DNA of 16,088 nucleotides from an uncultured Muribaculaceae bacterium (lineage in GTDB: Bacteria > Bacteroidota > Bacteroidia > Bacteroidales > Muribaculaceae). The stretch lies in NCBI GenBank assembly GCA_910584495.1, contig CAJUAR010000068.1, forward strand, positions 1-16,088, read 5' to 3'. The notes under the pieces were generated by a model. That model made no database searches and was not told the origin of the DNA. It saw only the letters and a list, made by a program, of their open reading frames with translations. Position numbers and translations under genes: made by a program. This document shows positions 1 through 7,794 of the stretch, piece after piece (positions within the stretch are counted from its first letter, which is position 1; each line of letters starts with the position of its first letter).

Positions 1-310
1 AAACTCGCCAAATCCACAGCAATGGACTTGGCGAGTTCTTGATTTTTAGCCCTGGATTTGAGAAAACTGAAAAGTGATTACTTTTTCAGTGCCCTCGCAG
101 TGATGTCGGGGTTTTCTTTTGGAGTTGTAGCGCTGACTTGGTTTTCTAAACAGAGCTTATTTTTTACGTTATTCTGCCCCACAGGGGCTTGTGGGGGCGG
201 TGGAACAAATGGTGTTTATAAAATTTAGCAAAAAAAACAAACCTTTTTCGGAGGATGCTTGTTAGATATTCAAACAAACGAAAATAACTTACTTCTTATA
301 AACATCTGAT
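1..310. other. Intergenic region left of the LRR gene
   Basis: No convincing gene or Bacteroidota promoter is visible here. It holds a GC-rich hairpin at 2-37, an AT-rich hairpin at 66-90 (ACTGAAAAGT, GATT loop, ACTTTTTCAGT with one bulged T), and two mutually exclusive GC-rich stems at 176-196. On the minus strand a frame stays open from 215 down to a stop at 78-80, but it lacks an ATG; a GTG at 182-180 would give 34 residues. I do not call that frame a gene. The last 70 bases before the LRR start are AT-rich with no TAnnTTTG box that I can defend. Confidence 0.6.
2..50. terminator. Strong hairpin, probable terminator of a gene outside the window
   Basis: AACTCGCCAA at 2-11 pairs perfectly with TTGGCGAGTT at 28-37; inside it TCCA (13-16) pairs with TGGA (23-26) around a six-base loop. 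On the plus strand a T-rich stretch follows at 42-47. The stem is stable enough for an intrinsic terminator of an upstream plus-strand gene. Because the stem is symmetric and the window ends at its left edge, a minus-strand role cannot be excluded. Confidence 0.55.
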
Positions 311-1366
311 ATGAAAAAAATCGCATTATTGCTTGCTGTAGCTCTTGGAAGCGCAGCTTGCTTCGCCCAAGTAAACAAAGGCGAACTCAAACAACTTCAG
401 GCATTCCTCAATCAGCCCGCCCAGCACGAAGCTACTAACGCTCAAGCTCTGAAGATTACCAATGCATCCGATCCCTCTACCTGGGAAGGTGTCACCGTTG
501 TCGGCGGTCATGTTACCGAAATCAAATGGAAAGACAAAAAGCTTGCCGGCACTCTCAATCTCTCAGGCTTCAAAGCCCTTAGCACAGTCGACGTTTCACG
601 CAATGCCATCACTGCTGTTACAGTCAAAGACGCTCCCGCACTGACCGACCTCAACGCATCACGCAACAAAATTGCCGACATCGACCTATCGGGATGTACC
701 CAGCTCTCAAAAGTGGCTCTAAACAACAACCGTATTGCAGAATTTGAGCTTTCGGATGTTCCGGCCATCAAAAACTTCAACATCGCTTCGAACTTCCTTG
801 TTGCTCTCGACCTTCAGTCATCATCAACACTTGAAACTCTCAACTGCCAGAGCAATCACCTCGAAAGCCTTACGGTGACCAACTGCACAGCCTTGAAGAA
901 CCTCTATTGCGGCTACAACAAACTCACCGGCCTCACTCTTTCGGGCGTTACCAGCCTGCAGAACCTCAACACCGACGACAACCAGATTGCCAACCTCATT
1001 GTTTCCAACCTTCCCTCGCTGTCGACCTTCATCTGCTCCGACAACAATATGAAGACCCTCGGCGTTCGCGAATGCCAGAACCTTCTGGACCTCGTATGCT
1101 CCTACAACGACCTTACAACCCTCGACGTTACCGGATGCCCCAACATCATATTCGTGGACTGCTCCTATAACGACCTGACCACTCTCGACATGAGCAACCA
1201 GACATTCCTGCAGCGTCTGCTCTGCAACAACAACGAAATCAACACTCTCGATGTTTCGTTCGACCAGGCTCTCACCTACATCAACTGCCGCTACAACGTA
1301 ATCACCGACCTTCGCACCATTGCCTGCCCCAACTTGCGCATGATAGCCTGCCAGTGGAACTACTAA
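311..1366 (+). CDS. Secreted leucine-rich-repeat protein
   Basis: A 351-residue exported protein made almost wholly of leucine-rich repeats; likely a surface or periplasmic binding scaffold, partner unknown. Residues 1-20 form a signal peptide (MKK, then a hydrophobic core) with probable cleavage CFA|Q; the Cys at 17 sits in SAAC, a poor lipobox, so lipidation is possible but less likely. From about residue 85 to the end I count 13 units of 21 residues with the pattern LxxLxCxxNxLxxL, e.g. LKNLYCGYNKLTGL. Many units carry Cys at the consensus C position. The protein stops inside its 13th unit (IACQWNY) without a C-terminal cap or sorting domain. The start is chosen for the signal peptide; no Shine-Dalgarno is seen, as is usual in Bacteroidota. 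It is monocistronic, with a terminator following. Confidence 0.9.
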   Translation: MKKIALLLAVALGSAACFAQVNKGELKQLQAFLNQPAQHEATNAQALKITNASDPSTWEGVTVVGGHVTEIKWKDKKLAGTLNLSGFKALSTVDVSRNAITAVTVKDAPALTDLNASRNKIADIDLSGCTQLSKVALNNNRIAEFELSDVPAIKNFNIASNFLVALDLQSSSTLETLNCQSNHLESLTVTNCTALKNLYCGYNKLTGLTLSGVTSLQNLNTDDNQIANLIVSNLPSLSTFICSDNNMKTLGVRECQNLLDLVCSYNDLTTLDVTGCPNIIFVDCSYNDLTTLDMSNQTFLQRLLCNNNEINTLDVSFDQALTYINCRYNVITDLRTIACPNLRMIACQWNY

Positions 1367-1402
1367 ACAAACAATGCGATAATACATCTGATAACCTTCC
1401 CG

Positions 1403-1432
1403 GAGAGGGCGGCAGCTGCCGCCCTCTCTTTT
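1403..1432 (+). terminator. Intrinsic terminator of the LRR gene
   Basis: A perfect inverted repeat, GAGAGGGCGGCAG (1403-1415) against CTGCCGCCCTCTC (1416-1428), is followed by TTTT. It lies 36 bases after the LRR stop codon and separates that gene from the kinase operon. Confidence 0.88.
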
Positions 1433-1501
1433 CAACGCAAACGGCAAGGGATATAAAATGTGCCGCTTCATGATAGCCATCACATTGGGTTATAACTTCT
1501 A

Positions 1502-1532
1502 ACACGGCTTTTTGTCGGCAAAAAGGGCGTGT
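1502..1532. other. Hairpin between LRR gene and kinase promoter
   Basis: ACACG (1502-1506) pairs with CGTGT (1528-1532), and CTTTTTG (1508-1514) pairs with CAAAAAG (1519-1525) around a TCGG loop. It sits just upstream of the kinase promoter, so it could be an operator or a secondary terminator. No function is proven. Confidence 0.45.
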
Positions 1533-1544
1533 CGGTCGATTTTT

Positions 1545-1576
1545 CTTGGCCGGCACGTCTTTAATAATTATCTTTG
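1545..1576 (+). promoter_or_regulatory. Bacteroidota-type promoter of the kinase/regulator operon
   Basis: The -7 box TATCTTTG (1569-1576) matches TAnnTTTG exactly. A CTTG at 1545-1548 sits 20 bases upstream, where the -33 TTTG element is expected. Transcription would begin near 1581, about 18 bases before the ATG at 1599. This argues against the longer reading frame that opens at 1512. Confidence 0.75.
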
Positions 1577-1598
1577 CTACACCAAAAAAACAAAACAC

Positions 1599-2699
1599 AT
1601 GCCGCTGACAGAGACAAAGCGCAGCCGGCTGGTGACACTCTTGTCGCACACGCTGCTGATTGTAATCATATTCATTCTGCCCGACCTCATGCTGGGGCTG
1701 GCAATGCCACGTCGATGGGGCTTTGCAGCCTACCCCATGATATATCTCAAGGCAACGCTCTATATCACTCTGTTCTATATCAACTATCTCTATCTGATTG
1801 ACCGCACCTTGTGCCGTCAGGGAGCACCGCGGCGCATAGGCCGTTTTGTGATGTGGAACTTTATTTTGCTCATCGCAGCACTTGCACTGAGCTATATAAT
1901 CAGCAACCAGTGGTTCCCGGCCCCGCGCCCAAGGCACCATCGTCCTGAAAACTATCTCTTCTGGCGCAGCATCCTGCGCTCGGCATCATTCCTTTTTCGA
2001 GATGCCGTGATGATTTGCCTCACAATCGGCCTGGCGGTGGCTTTGCGTCTATCGGCACGATGGAAAGACATCCGCGAAGAGCAGCAGGAACTTCTTGCAG
2101 CACAACGGACTTCTGAACTGCAGAACCTTAAAGGACAACTCAATCCTCATTTTCTTTTCAACTCGCTCAATACCATCTATGCCCTCATCGAAGTCGATGG
2201 TAAAGTCGCACAAGACGCCGTGCACCGCCTATCCACCATGCTGCGATATGTGCTCTACGACGAACAAGGACTTGCCGAGCTGAGGCGCGAAGCCGACTTT
2301 ATCGAGAACTATGTGTCGATGATGAAACTACGCATGGGCAAACGTCCCGTTGAGCTTACAATCGACGTAGGGGCCGAAACCGACAAACGCATTCCGGCCC
2401 TGCTCTTCATTCCATTGGTGGAAAATGCTTTCAAATACGGCAGCAAAACTTCGGACAACAAACCCATTGTCATCAGCATTTTTGCAAAAGACAACACACT
2501 GGTGTGCGACACTTCCAATACGTTTGTGCCCGACTCCTCGTCAAAAGAGAGCTCGGGCATAGGCCTGGCCAACCTTCGGCGCCGTCTGACATTGTTCTAT
2601 GGCCAGGAAGCAAAACTCACAGTGAAAGTCGAAGGCAATGTGTTCTCCACACACTTGTCGGTGCCACTCGATGTAACACCTAAAATCACAACCCAATGA
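1599..2699 (+). CDS. LytS/YehU-type sensor histidine kinase
   Basis: A 366-residue inner-membrane histidine kinase of the His_kinase (PF06580) class, expected to autophosphorylate and pass phosphate to the LytTR regulator encoded next. About four transmembrane segments fill residues 15-148, with only short loops, so there is no obvious extracytoplasmic sensor domain. A probable coiled coil then leads to the phosphoacceptor block LNPHFLFNSLN, with His at residue 184. The ATPase part shows the N box VENAFKYG (Asn 276) and the glycine box SGIGLANLRRRL (about residues 319-330). The frame is open from an ATG at 1512, but I chose 1599 because the predicted transcription start lies near 1581 and the protein from there starts normally. 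Its stop overlaps the regulator start by 4 bases, indicating translational coupling. The signal is unknown. Confidence 0.93.
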   Translation: MPLTETKRSRLVTLLSHTLLIVIIFILPDLMLGLAMPRRWGFAAYPMIYLKATLYITLFYINYLYLIDRTLCRQGAPRRIGRFVMWNFILLIAALALSYIISNQWFPAPRPRHHRPENYLFWRSILRSASFLFRDAVMICLTIGLAVALRLSARWKDIREEQQELLAAQRTSELQNLKGQLNPHFLFNSLNTIYALIEVDGKVAQDAVHRLSTMLRYVLYDEQGLAELRREADFIENYVSMMKLRMGKRPVELTIDVGAETDKRIPALLFIPLVENAFKYGSKTSDNKPIVISIFAKDNTLVCDTSNTFVPDSSSKESSGIGLANLRRRLTLFYGQEAKLTVKVEGNVFSTHLSVPLDVTPKITTQ

Positions 2700-3412
2700 G
2701 CAGCGACGATAGCAAAATACGGTGCATTGTAGCCGATGACGAACCGCTGGCAGCAGCCCTCATCAGCAGTTATGTGAAACGAACACCTTTTCTCGAACTT
2801 GTCGGAGAAGCTTCGAGTTCGGAAGAAGTGCTTGCAATGACTTCCGACAGAAGCATCGACCTTATTTTTCTCGACATCCACATCCCGGGGTTGACGGGCA
2901 TGCAGCTGGCACATGTACTGCCTCAAAACATCAGGATAATTTTCACCACTGCCTATAGCGAATATGCTCTTGAAGGATACAGGGTGAATGCTGTCGACTA
3001 TCTTCTGAAACCTATCAGCTACGACGAATTCCTACAGGCAGCCTTGAGGGCAAACGAAGAAATAGGTCTGAGACGCGCAGCATCCGACACAAACGTTTCG
3101 GCCTCGTATATAACGGTGAAAAGCGAATACCGGCTGGTGCGCGTACCCCTGAGCGAAATTGACTACATCGAAGGCCTCAAAGACTATGTGAAAATCTACA
3201 CCACAGGCAACGAGCGGCCCGTTCTTTCGCTTATGAGTATCAAGAGCCTTGAGGCGACCTTGCCGTCGGGCACCTTCATGCGTGTGCACCGCTCATTCAT
3301 AGTGAACCTCGACCGTGTGCGACTTGTCGAGCGCACAGGCATCATCATGGGCGGACGCTGCATCCCGATTTCCGAGAGCTATCGCAAAGCTTTCTTCGAC
3401 CGCATATCGTAG
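2696..3412 (+). CDS. LytTR-family response regulator
   Basis: A 238-residue two-component regulator. The receiver domain (about residues 8-120) has the acidic pair DD at 14-15, phosphoacceptor Asp 60 in FLDIHIPG, Thr 84-85 and Lys 105 in LLKP, all the residues needed for phosphotransfer. A LytTR DNA-binding domain follows (about residues 135-236), with the characteristic segments IDYIEGLKDYVKIY and MRVHRSFIVNL. Proteins of this type bind short direct repeats upstream of target promoters. It is the partner of the preceding kinase (ATGA overlap) and stands directly before the outer-membrane operon, which is therefore the most likely target; I did not find a clear LytTR direct repeat in the 122-base gap. 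Confidence 0.94.
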   Translation: MSSDDSKIRCIVADDEPLAAALISSYVKRTPFLELVGEASSSEEVLAMTSDRSIDLIFLDIHIPGLTGMQLAHVLPQNIRIIFTTAYSEYALEGYRVNAVDYLLKPISYDEFLQAALRANEEIGLRRAASDTNVSASYITVKSEYRLVRVPLSEIDYIEGLKDYVKIYTTGNERPVLSLMSIKSLEATLPSGTFMRVHRSFIVNLDRVRLVERTGIIMGGRCIPISESYRKAFFDRIS

Positions 3413-3462
3413 ACAAAACAGCAGATTTGCCGCGCAATGCAATGAAAATGGGATTTTTTTCG

Positions 3463-3470
3463 TAACTTTG
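3463..3470 (+). promoter_or_regulatory. -7 box for the outer-membrane operon
   Basis: TAACTTTG matches TAnnTTTG, preceded by an AT-rich run (3453-3460). No good TTTG lies 19-21 bases upstream, so the promoter may need an activator; the regulator just upstream is an obvious candidate (inference). Transcription would start near 3475, giving a leader of about 60 bases before the first operon gene. Confidence 0.6.
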
Positions 3471-3534
3471 GGGCGAAATACTTATACGGCTCTAAACAGA
3501 GCGTCCAAACCATCACAAATCGCACATTTCTCCA

Positions 3535-4281
3535 ATGTCAACAAAAATCCGCGTCCTTCTTATTGTTCTGGTAGCCCTCAGCGGCCTGTGGAACTATGAG
3601 GCACGAGCACAACAGGAGTTCAAACGCGAGCTCGCGCAGGTTTCTTTTGTCCCGAAAGGAGCCTGGGTTGCAGGTGTGAGCGTAAACTACTCCCATTCCG
3701 ACCAAGACAATTATCAATTTCTGATTATCGAAAACCTCAGCGGCGACAGCTACAGTTTCAAAGTCAGCCCCACTGTGATGTTCTGTTTCAAAGACAATTT
3801 CACTGCCGGCGGCCGTTTTTCCTACAGCCGTTCGCAAACACGCCTCGACAACGCCGACATAATCATCGATTCGGAAACAGACCACAACATCGACAAGCTT
3901 TTCCGCGTGAGCCAAAGTTACCTGGGCACAGGGCTTATGCGCATGTATGTGAGCTTGGGCAAAACCACACGTTTCGGACTTTTCAACGAAGTGCAGCTTG
4001 CCATTGGCGGCGGACAGTCGAAAATAACAAACGGACAGGGCAAAGACTTTACAGGAACCTACGAACGTAATTTCCAGTTTCATGTCGGACTGGCACCGGG
4101 ATTGTCGTGCTTTCTGAACAATTACTCGGCTATAGAGGTGAATGTTGGCGTGCTCGGCTTCAACTACACCCACAGCCGCGCCGTCACCGACCGCATCCAC
4201 GTGGCAAAGACAAATGCCAACCACGCCAACTTCAATATCAACCTATTTTCAATCACTTTCGGAGTGATGTTCTATATCTAA
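3535..4281 (+). CDS. Small outer-membrane beta-barrel protein, paralog 1
   Basis: A 248-residue exported protein, function unknown. A signal peptide covers residues 1-25 (cleavage ARA|QQ). The rest alternates polar and hydrophobic residues in strand-length blocks and ends in Phe-rich strands with the terminal motif FGVMFYI, typical of an outer-membrane barrel of roughly 8-12 strands. It shares ordered motifs with the next gene: FVPKGAW (38-44) versus FIPKGKW, RFGLFNEV (146-153) versus RFGIFNEV, a PG...F turn near the end, and an FN-N-F-I-FG-M C-terminal strand, so the two arose by duplication. First gene of a four-gene operon; only 3 bases separate it from the paralog. I cannot assign a ligand. 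Confidence 0.85.
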   Translation: MSTKIRVLLIVLVALSGLWNYEARAQQEFKRELAQVSFVPKGAWVAGVSVNYSHSDQDNYQFLIIENLSGDSYSFKVSPTVMFCFKDNFTAGGRFSYSRSQTRLDNADIIIDSETDHNIDKLFRVSQSYLGTGLMRMYVSLGKTTRFGLFNEVQLAIGGGQSKITNGQGKDFTGTYERNFQFHVGLAPGLSCFLNNYSAIEVNVGVLGFNYTHSRAVTDRIHVAKTNANHANFNINLFSITFGVMFYI

Positions 4282-4284
4282 GCT

Positions 4285-5127
4285 ATGAGGTACATAATCA
4301 GAATAATAGCCGTCATCGTTATTGCCATGGCATCTTTGGCGGCCTCAGGCCAAGATATAGTTCGCAAAAGTGAACGGATTCAACCCCTCGATTCGGTCGA
4401 TTTGATTATTGTCAAAGGCGACACAGTGCCGCGCATACTTCCGCAACGCAATTTCGGCCGTTTCGACCGCGGTCTGGCAAACTACACTTTCATCCCCAAA
4501 GGTAAATGGGGCTTCGGGCTTAATGCATCCTACGGCGAAATCAACACCGACGACATACAGATTCTCGATATTATCAAGAACTTCGATTTCAAAGGCAAGA
4601 TGTACTCCATCAAACCCTACGTTACTTATTTTATAGCAAGCAACCAGTCAGTGGGCTTGAAATTCAACTATACCCGAGGCATTGCCGACCTCGACAACCT
4701 CGGCGTGGACTTCGACGACGACATCAATTTCGACCTCCACAACGTGAGCTACTACCAACAGAGCTTCATGGTGTCGACTTTCTACCGCAACTATATCGGA
4801 CTCGACCGTGCGGGGCGCTTCGGCATTTTCAACGAAGTGGAACTCGGATTCGGCTCCGGATCATCGCGCTTCAAACGATACTACAACGATGTGCTGCGCG
4901 ACACCCGCACCAATGTCACCCAGGGTGCTCTTAATTTCAGTCCCGGTGTGTGCGTTTTCATCCAGGAGCATGTGTCGTTCAATGTTTCGTTCGGTGTTTT
5001 TGGCCTTAAATGGCGCAAAGAAGACCAGACAACAAACGGCATCGACGAAGGTTCGCGTGTTACTTCCGGCGCCAATTTCCGTTTCAACATTTTCAACATC
5101 AACTTCGGGTTGATGGTAGTCATCTGA
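4285..5127 (+). CDS. Small outer-membrane beta-barrel protein, paralog 2
   Basis: A 280-residue paralog of the preceding protein. The signal peptide ends near residue 22 (ASG|QD). Compared with paralog 1 it carries an extra stretch of about 30 residues before the first shared motif (FIPKGKW at 69-75). RFGIFNEV is at 178-185, and the protein ends FNINFGLMVVI, again a barrel-closing strand. An acidic block VDFDDDINFD (141-150) lies where an external loop or turn would be expected. Eight bases separate it from the PCMD lipoprotein gene. Family function is not known to me; a pore, an assembly partner or a structural barrel are all possible. Confidence 0.84.
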   Translation: MRYIIRIIAVIVIAMASLAASGQDIVRKSERIQPLDSVDLIIVKGDTVPRILPQRNFGRFDRGLANYTFIPKGKWGFGLNASYGEINTDDIQILDIIKNFDFKGKMYSIKPYVTYFIASNQSVGLKFNYTRGIADLDNLGVDFDDDINFDLHNVSYYQQSFMVSTFYRNYIGLDRAGRFGIFNEVELGFGSGSSRFKRYYNDVLRDTRTNVTQGALNFSPGVCVFIQEHVSFNVSFGVFGLKWRKEDQTTNGIDEGSRVTSGANFRFNIFNINFGLMVVI

Positions 5128-5135
5128 AAAAGGCT

Positions 5136-6701
5136 ATGAAAAAATTAATATATGCCATAGCTATGCTGCTCGCAGTGGTCGCCGGCAGCTGCATACACAA
5201 CGACATCCCCTACCCCTGGATACAGGTCAATTTTCTCGAGCTGACAGCCAAGGGGCAAAGCGGAGCAACCACAATCGACAGCACAAAACTGACGGCAACT
5301 ATCAGTTTTCCCGAGCAGACCGACATTTCGGCAGTAAGCATCGAAAGCTACAAGCTCACTGCCGGAGCAACCGTTGCGGGCAATGTGCTCGACAAACCCA
5401 TCGACCTGAGTTCTCCTTTCGAAGTAACACTCTCGCTTTATCAAGATTATACTTGGAAAATCGTAGGTCTCCAGACCATCGAACGCTATTTCGATGTTGA
5501 AGGTCAGATAGGCCAAAGCGTCATCGATGCGCAGGCGCAAACCGTTACCCTCACCATTCCCGACACCAGGCCACTTGATGCCGTGAAGGTGTTAAAAGCC
5601 AAGCTCGAGCCTCTTGGAGGCAGCATGGAGCCCGACCTTGCCGACGGAGGCACAATCGATGCCACCAAACCGGTAAGCATCAATGTTACAGCCTGGGGAC
5701 GAGTGCAAAAATGGACTGTCACCGTCGAACAGACCCACGTCAATGTGCGCACGCTGGGTGTCGATGCGTTCTCGTGCGTGGCATGGATTCACGGCCAGTT
5801 CGAAGCCGGAAAACCGCACGGCGCACAATACCGCCGCAGCGGCGATGAAACATGGACCACAGTGCCCGAGACCGACATCACCACAAACGGCGGCAATCTT
5901 ACCGCCGCGCTCTCCCATCTAAGCCCAAATACAAGCTATGAAGCCCGCGTGTTCTCCGACGGCATAGACGGTGAAACAGTGACATTTACCACCGGCGCAA
6001 CGCCGCAGATGCCGAATTCCGACTTTGAATGGTGGTGGCAGGACGGCAAAGTGTGGTGCCCGTGGAAGCAGGACGGAGAAGCTTTCTGGGGAACAGGCAA
6101 CAAAGGTGCCACAACCCTCGGACAGTCAAACACCACTCCCTCCACCGACACGCCCACGGGCATAGGCACTGCCGCAAGCCTCGAAACACGCTTTGTGGGC
6201 ATAGGCCCGCTGGGCAAACTCGCTGCCGGCAACATATTCGCCGGCTACTATGTGAGAACCGTGGGCACAAACGGCGTGCTGAGCATGGGACGCCCGTGGA
6301 CCGACCGCCCCGTCAAACTGCGCGGCCAGTATCAGTACACCAGCCATGAGATAAACTATAGTTCGTCAGAATTCCGCCATCTCATCGGCCAGCCTGACAC
6401 ATGCATCGTTTGGGTGGCTCTCATCGATTCGGAAGAAGCCTACGAAATACGCACCGACCCCAAGGACCGCCGGCTCTTCGATGAAAACGGACCCGAAGTA
6501 ATTGCATATGGAAAGTTCCAGACATCAGAAACTACAACGGAATACGGAGCTTTCGAAATCGAAATAGACTACAAATCAACATCGCGTGTGCCCCGCTATC
6601 TGCTTGTGACCGCTTCGGCAAGCAAATATGGCGACTATTTCACCGGCGGCGACGGCGCAAAACTTCTGCTTGACAATCTTGAACTTGTATATGACTATTA
6701 A
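5136..6701 (+). CDS. PCMD-domain lipoprotein (putative carbohydrate metabolism domain)
   Basis: A 521-residue lipoprotein. The start at 5136 gives a clean type II signal (MKK, hydrophobic core, lipobox AGSC with Cys 19) and follows an A-rich AAAAAGG; the frame extends upstream to 5010 but would overlap the barrel gene. After the Cys comes HNDIPYPW, then a tandem Ig-like region (about 25-195) whose halves repeat the theme of a 'T-I-D' strand followed by a proline. An FN3-like module (about 200-285; LSPNTSYEARVFSDG) follows, then a C-terminal PCMD-type domain from MPNSDFEWWW (about 290) to the end, with LGKLAAGNIFAGYYV and SKYGDYFTGGDGA. PF13201-type proteins are Bacteroidota-specific and thought to bind glycans, but no catalytic activity is established. 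Its gene overlaps the porin gene by 11 bases. Confidence 0.88.
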   Translation: MKKLIYAIAMLLAVVAGSCIHNDIPYPWIQVNFLELTAKGQSGATTIDSTKLTATISFPEQTDISAVSIESYKLTAGATVAGNVLDKPIDLSSPFEVTLSLYQDYTWKIVGLQTIERYFDVEGQIGQSVIDAQAQTVTLTIPDTRPLDAVKVLKAKLEPLGGSMEPDLADGGTIDATKPVSINVTAWGRVQKWTVTVEQTHVNVRTLGVDAFSCVAWIHGQFEAGKPHGAQYRRSGDETWTTVPETDITTNGGNLTAALSHLSPNTSYEARVFSDGIDGETVTFTTGATPQMPNSDFEWWWQDGKVWCPWKQDGEAFWGTGNKGATTLGQSNTTPSTDTPTGIGTAASLETRFVGIGPLGKLAAGNIFAGYYVRTVGTNGVLSMGRPWTDRPVKLRGQYQYTSHEINYSSSEFRHLIGQPDTCIVWVALIDSEEAYEIRTDPKDRRLFDENGPEVIAYGKFQTSETTTEYGAFEIEIDYKSTSRVPRYLLVTASASKYGDYFTGGDGAKLLLDNLELVYDY

Positions 6702-7794
6702 ACCACTGATAATCACAGTTTTTGGCGCATTAATGCTGACAGCATCGGCACGAACAACGACCACAACGACTACCAGAACCACTACCGACTCCGACGGCAC
6801 AACACGTACTGTGACAAGCACAGAAACGGACTATGGACCCGAGAGTGACTGGAAAAAATATCTGCCTACTGTCAACGGAATCTTCCGCGGCCAGTACCAG
6901 CAAAGCACTGCCGATGGCGAGGGCCGTTTCCGTGTGCGAAACGCCCGCCTAAAAGTCACAGGCAACGTGATGCCAATGGTGGGATATGTTGCTCAAGTAG
7001 ACCTTTGCGACAAGGGAAAGATGAAAATCCTCGACATGTACATCACTCTTCGTCCCGCCAAGGGTTTGAGTATTATGATGGGACAGGAGCGTGTGCCATT
7101 CTCTGTGGAATCAACCCGCGGGCCCAACGAATACCACTTCACCGACATTTCGCTTGTGGGCAAATTCGGCAACCTGCGCTCGGCAGGTATCAAGGCCGGA
7201 TATCGGTTTGCCAAATGCCCTCTCTACTTCGAAGGCGGCGTATTCAACTCGTCGGACCTCGACAACCACGGACTGTGGCAACATCAGCTCACCTACAGCA
7301 TCAAAGGCAATTACAAAACCGGATGCGGCCTCAGGCCCGAGCTCGCATTCATGTCGCGTGTGCCGGGAGCAACGGGAATACGCATCAACCAGTACAATGC
7401 CTCTCTCTCGTGGACATATGGAGGTTTCTTTGTCGAAGGCGAATATATTATGCGCCTTTACACCAACGACTACCATCGCACTTCGCACGCCTGGAATTTC
7501 TTTGTGGACTATGGCTGGCCGGTCGACTGGAAATGGGCTCAGCGAATGTCGGTCCAGGCACGTTTCGACGGCATGACCGAAGCTATAACAGGCTTTATCG
7601 ACGACAACGAGACCGACGACCTGCTGCCCGAGCGTAAACGCCTCACATTAGGCACGACGGCCTCATATAACTGCGGACGGGCACACCTCGACTTCCGCTT
7701 AAACTACGAGAAATATTTCTATCCCGAATCGGTGAACGGAATCAAAGCCGACGACAACGACAAACTCGTTGCCAGCATGATTCTATATTTCTGA
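6691..7794 (+). CDS. Porin of the phosphate-selective O/P family with Thr-rich N-terminus
   Basis: A 367-residue outer-membrane porin resembling Porin_O_P (PF07396). Signal peptide residues 1-20 (cleavage ASA|R). The mature N-terminus is remarkable: RTTTTTTTRTTT followed by DSDGTTRTVTSTET. The barrel begins near residue 55 (VNGIFRGQYQ) with the family-like block RFRVRNARLKVTG, then QVDLCDKGKMKILDMYITLRP and MMGQERVPFSVE, the latter typical of the family, and ends with a terminal strand ASMILYF. The frame is open from 6628; I start at 6691 because that gives the signal peptide and an 11-base overlap with the lipoprotein gene. Phosphate selectivity is only a family label here; substrate is unknown. 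The stop codon abuts that of the opposing permease gene. Confidence 0.88.
   Translation: MTIKPLIITVFGALMLTASARTTTTTTTRTTTDSDGTTRTVTSTETDYGPESDWKKYLPTVNGIFRGQYQQSTADGEGRFRVRNARLKVTGNVMPMVGYVAQVDLCDKGKMKILDMYITLRPAKGLSIMMGQERVPFSVESTRGPNEYHFTDISLVGKFGNLRSAGIKAGYRFAKCPLYFEGGVFNSSDLDNHGLWQHQLTYSIKGNYKTGCGLRPELAFMSRVPGATGIRINQYNASLSWTYGGFFVEGEYIMRLYTNDYHRTSHAWNFFVDYGWPVDWKWAQRMSVQARFDGMTEAITGFIDDNETDDLLPERKRLTLGTTASYNCGRAHLDFRLNYEKYFYPESVNGIKADDNDKLVASMILYF

Noticed and set aside
824..1483. 219-codon minus-strand frame over the LRR gene
   Set aside because: Antisense shadow of the regular 63-base LRR repeats; Val/Gly-rich repeating translation mirrors those repeats and no promoter is seen.
1512..1598. 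N-terminal extension of the kinase from an ATG at 1512
   Set aside because: The extension lies upstream of the predicted transcription start (about 1581), covers the promoter and a hairpin, and adds a Cys/Arg-rich non-family segment.
3538..4224. 228-codon minus-strand frame opposite the first barrel gene
   Set aside because: The plus-strand frame has a signal peptide, a paralog next door and operon context; the antisense frame has none of these.
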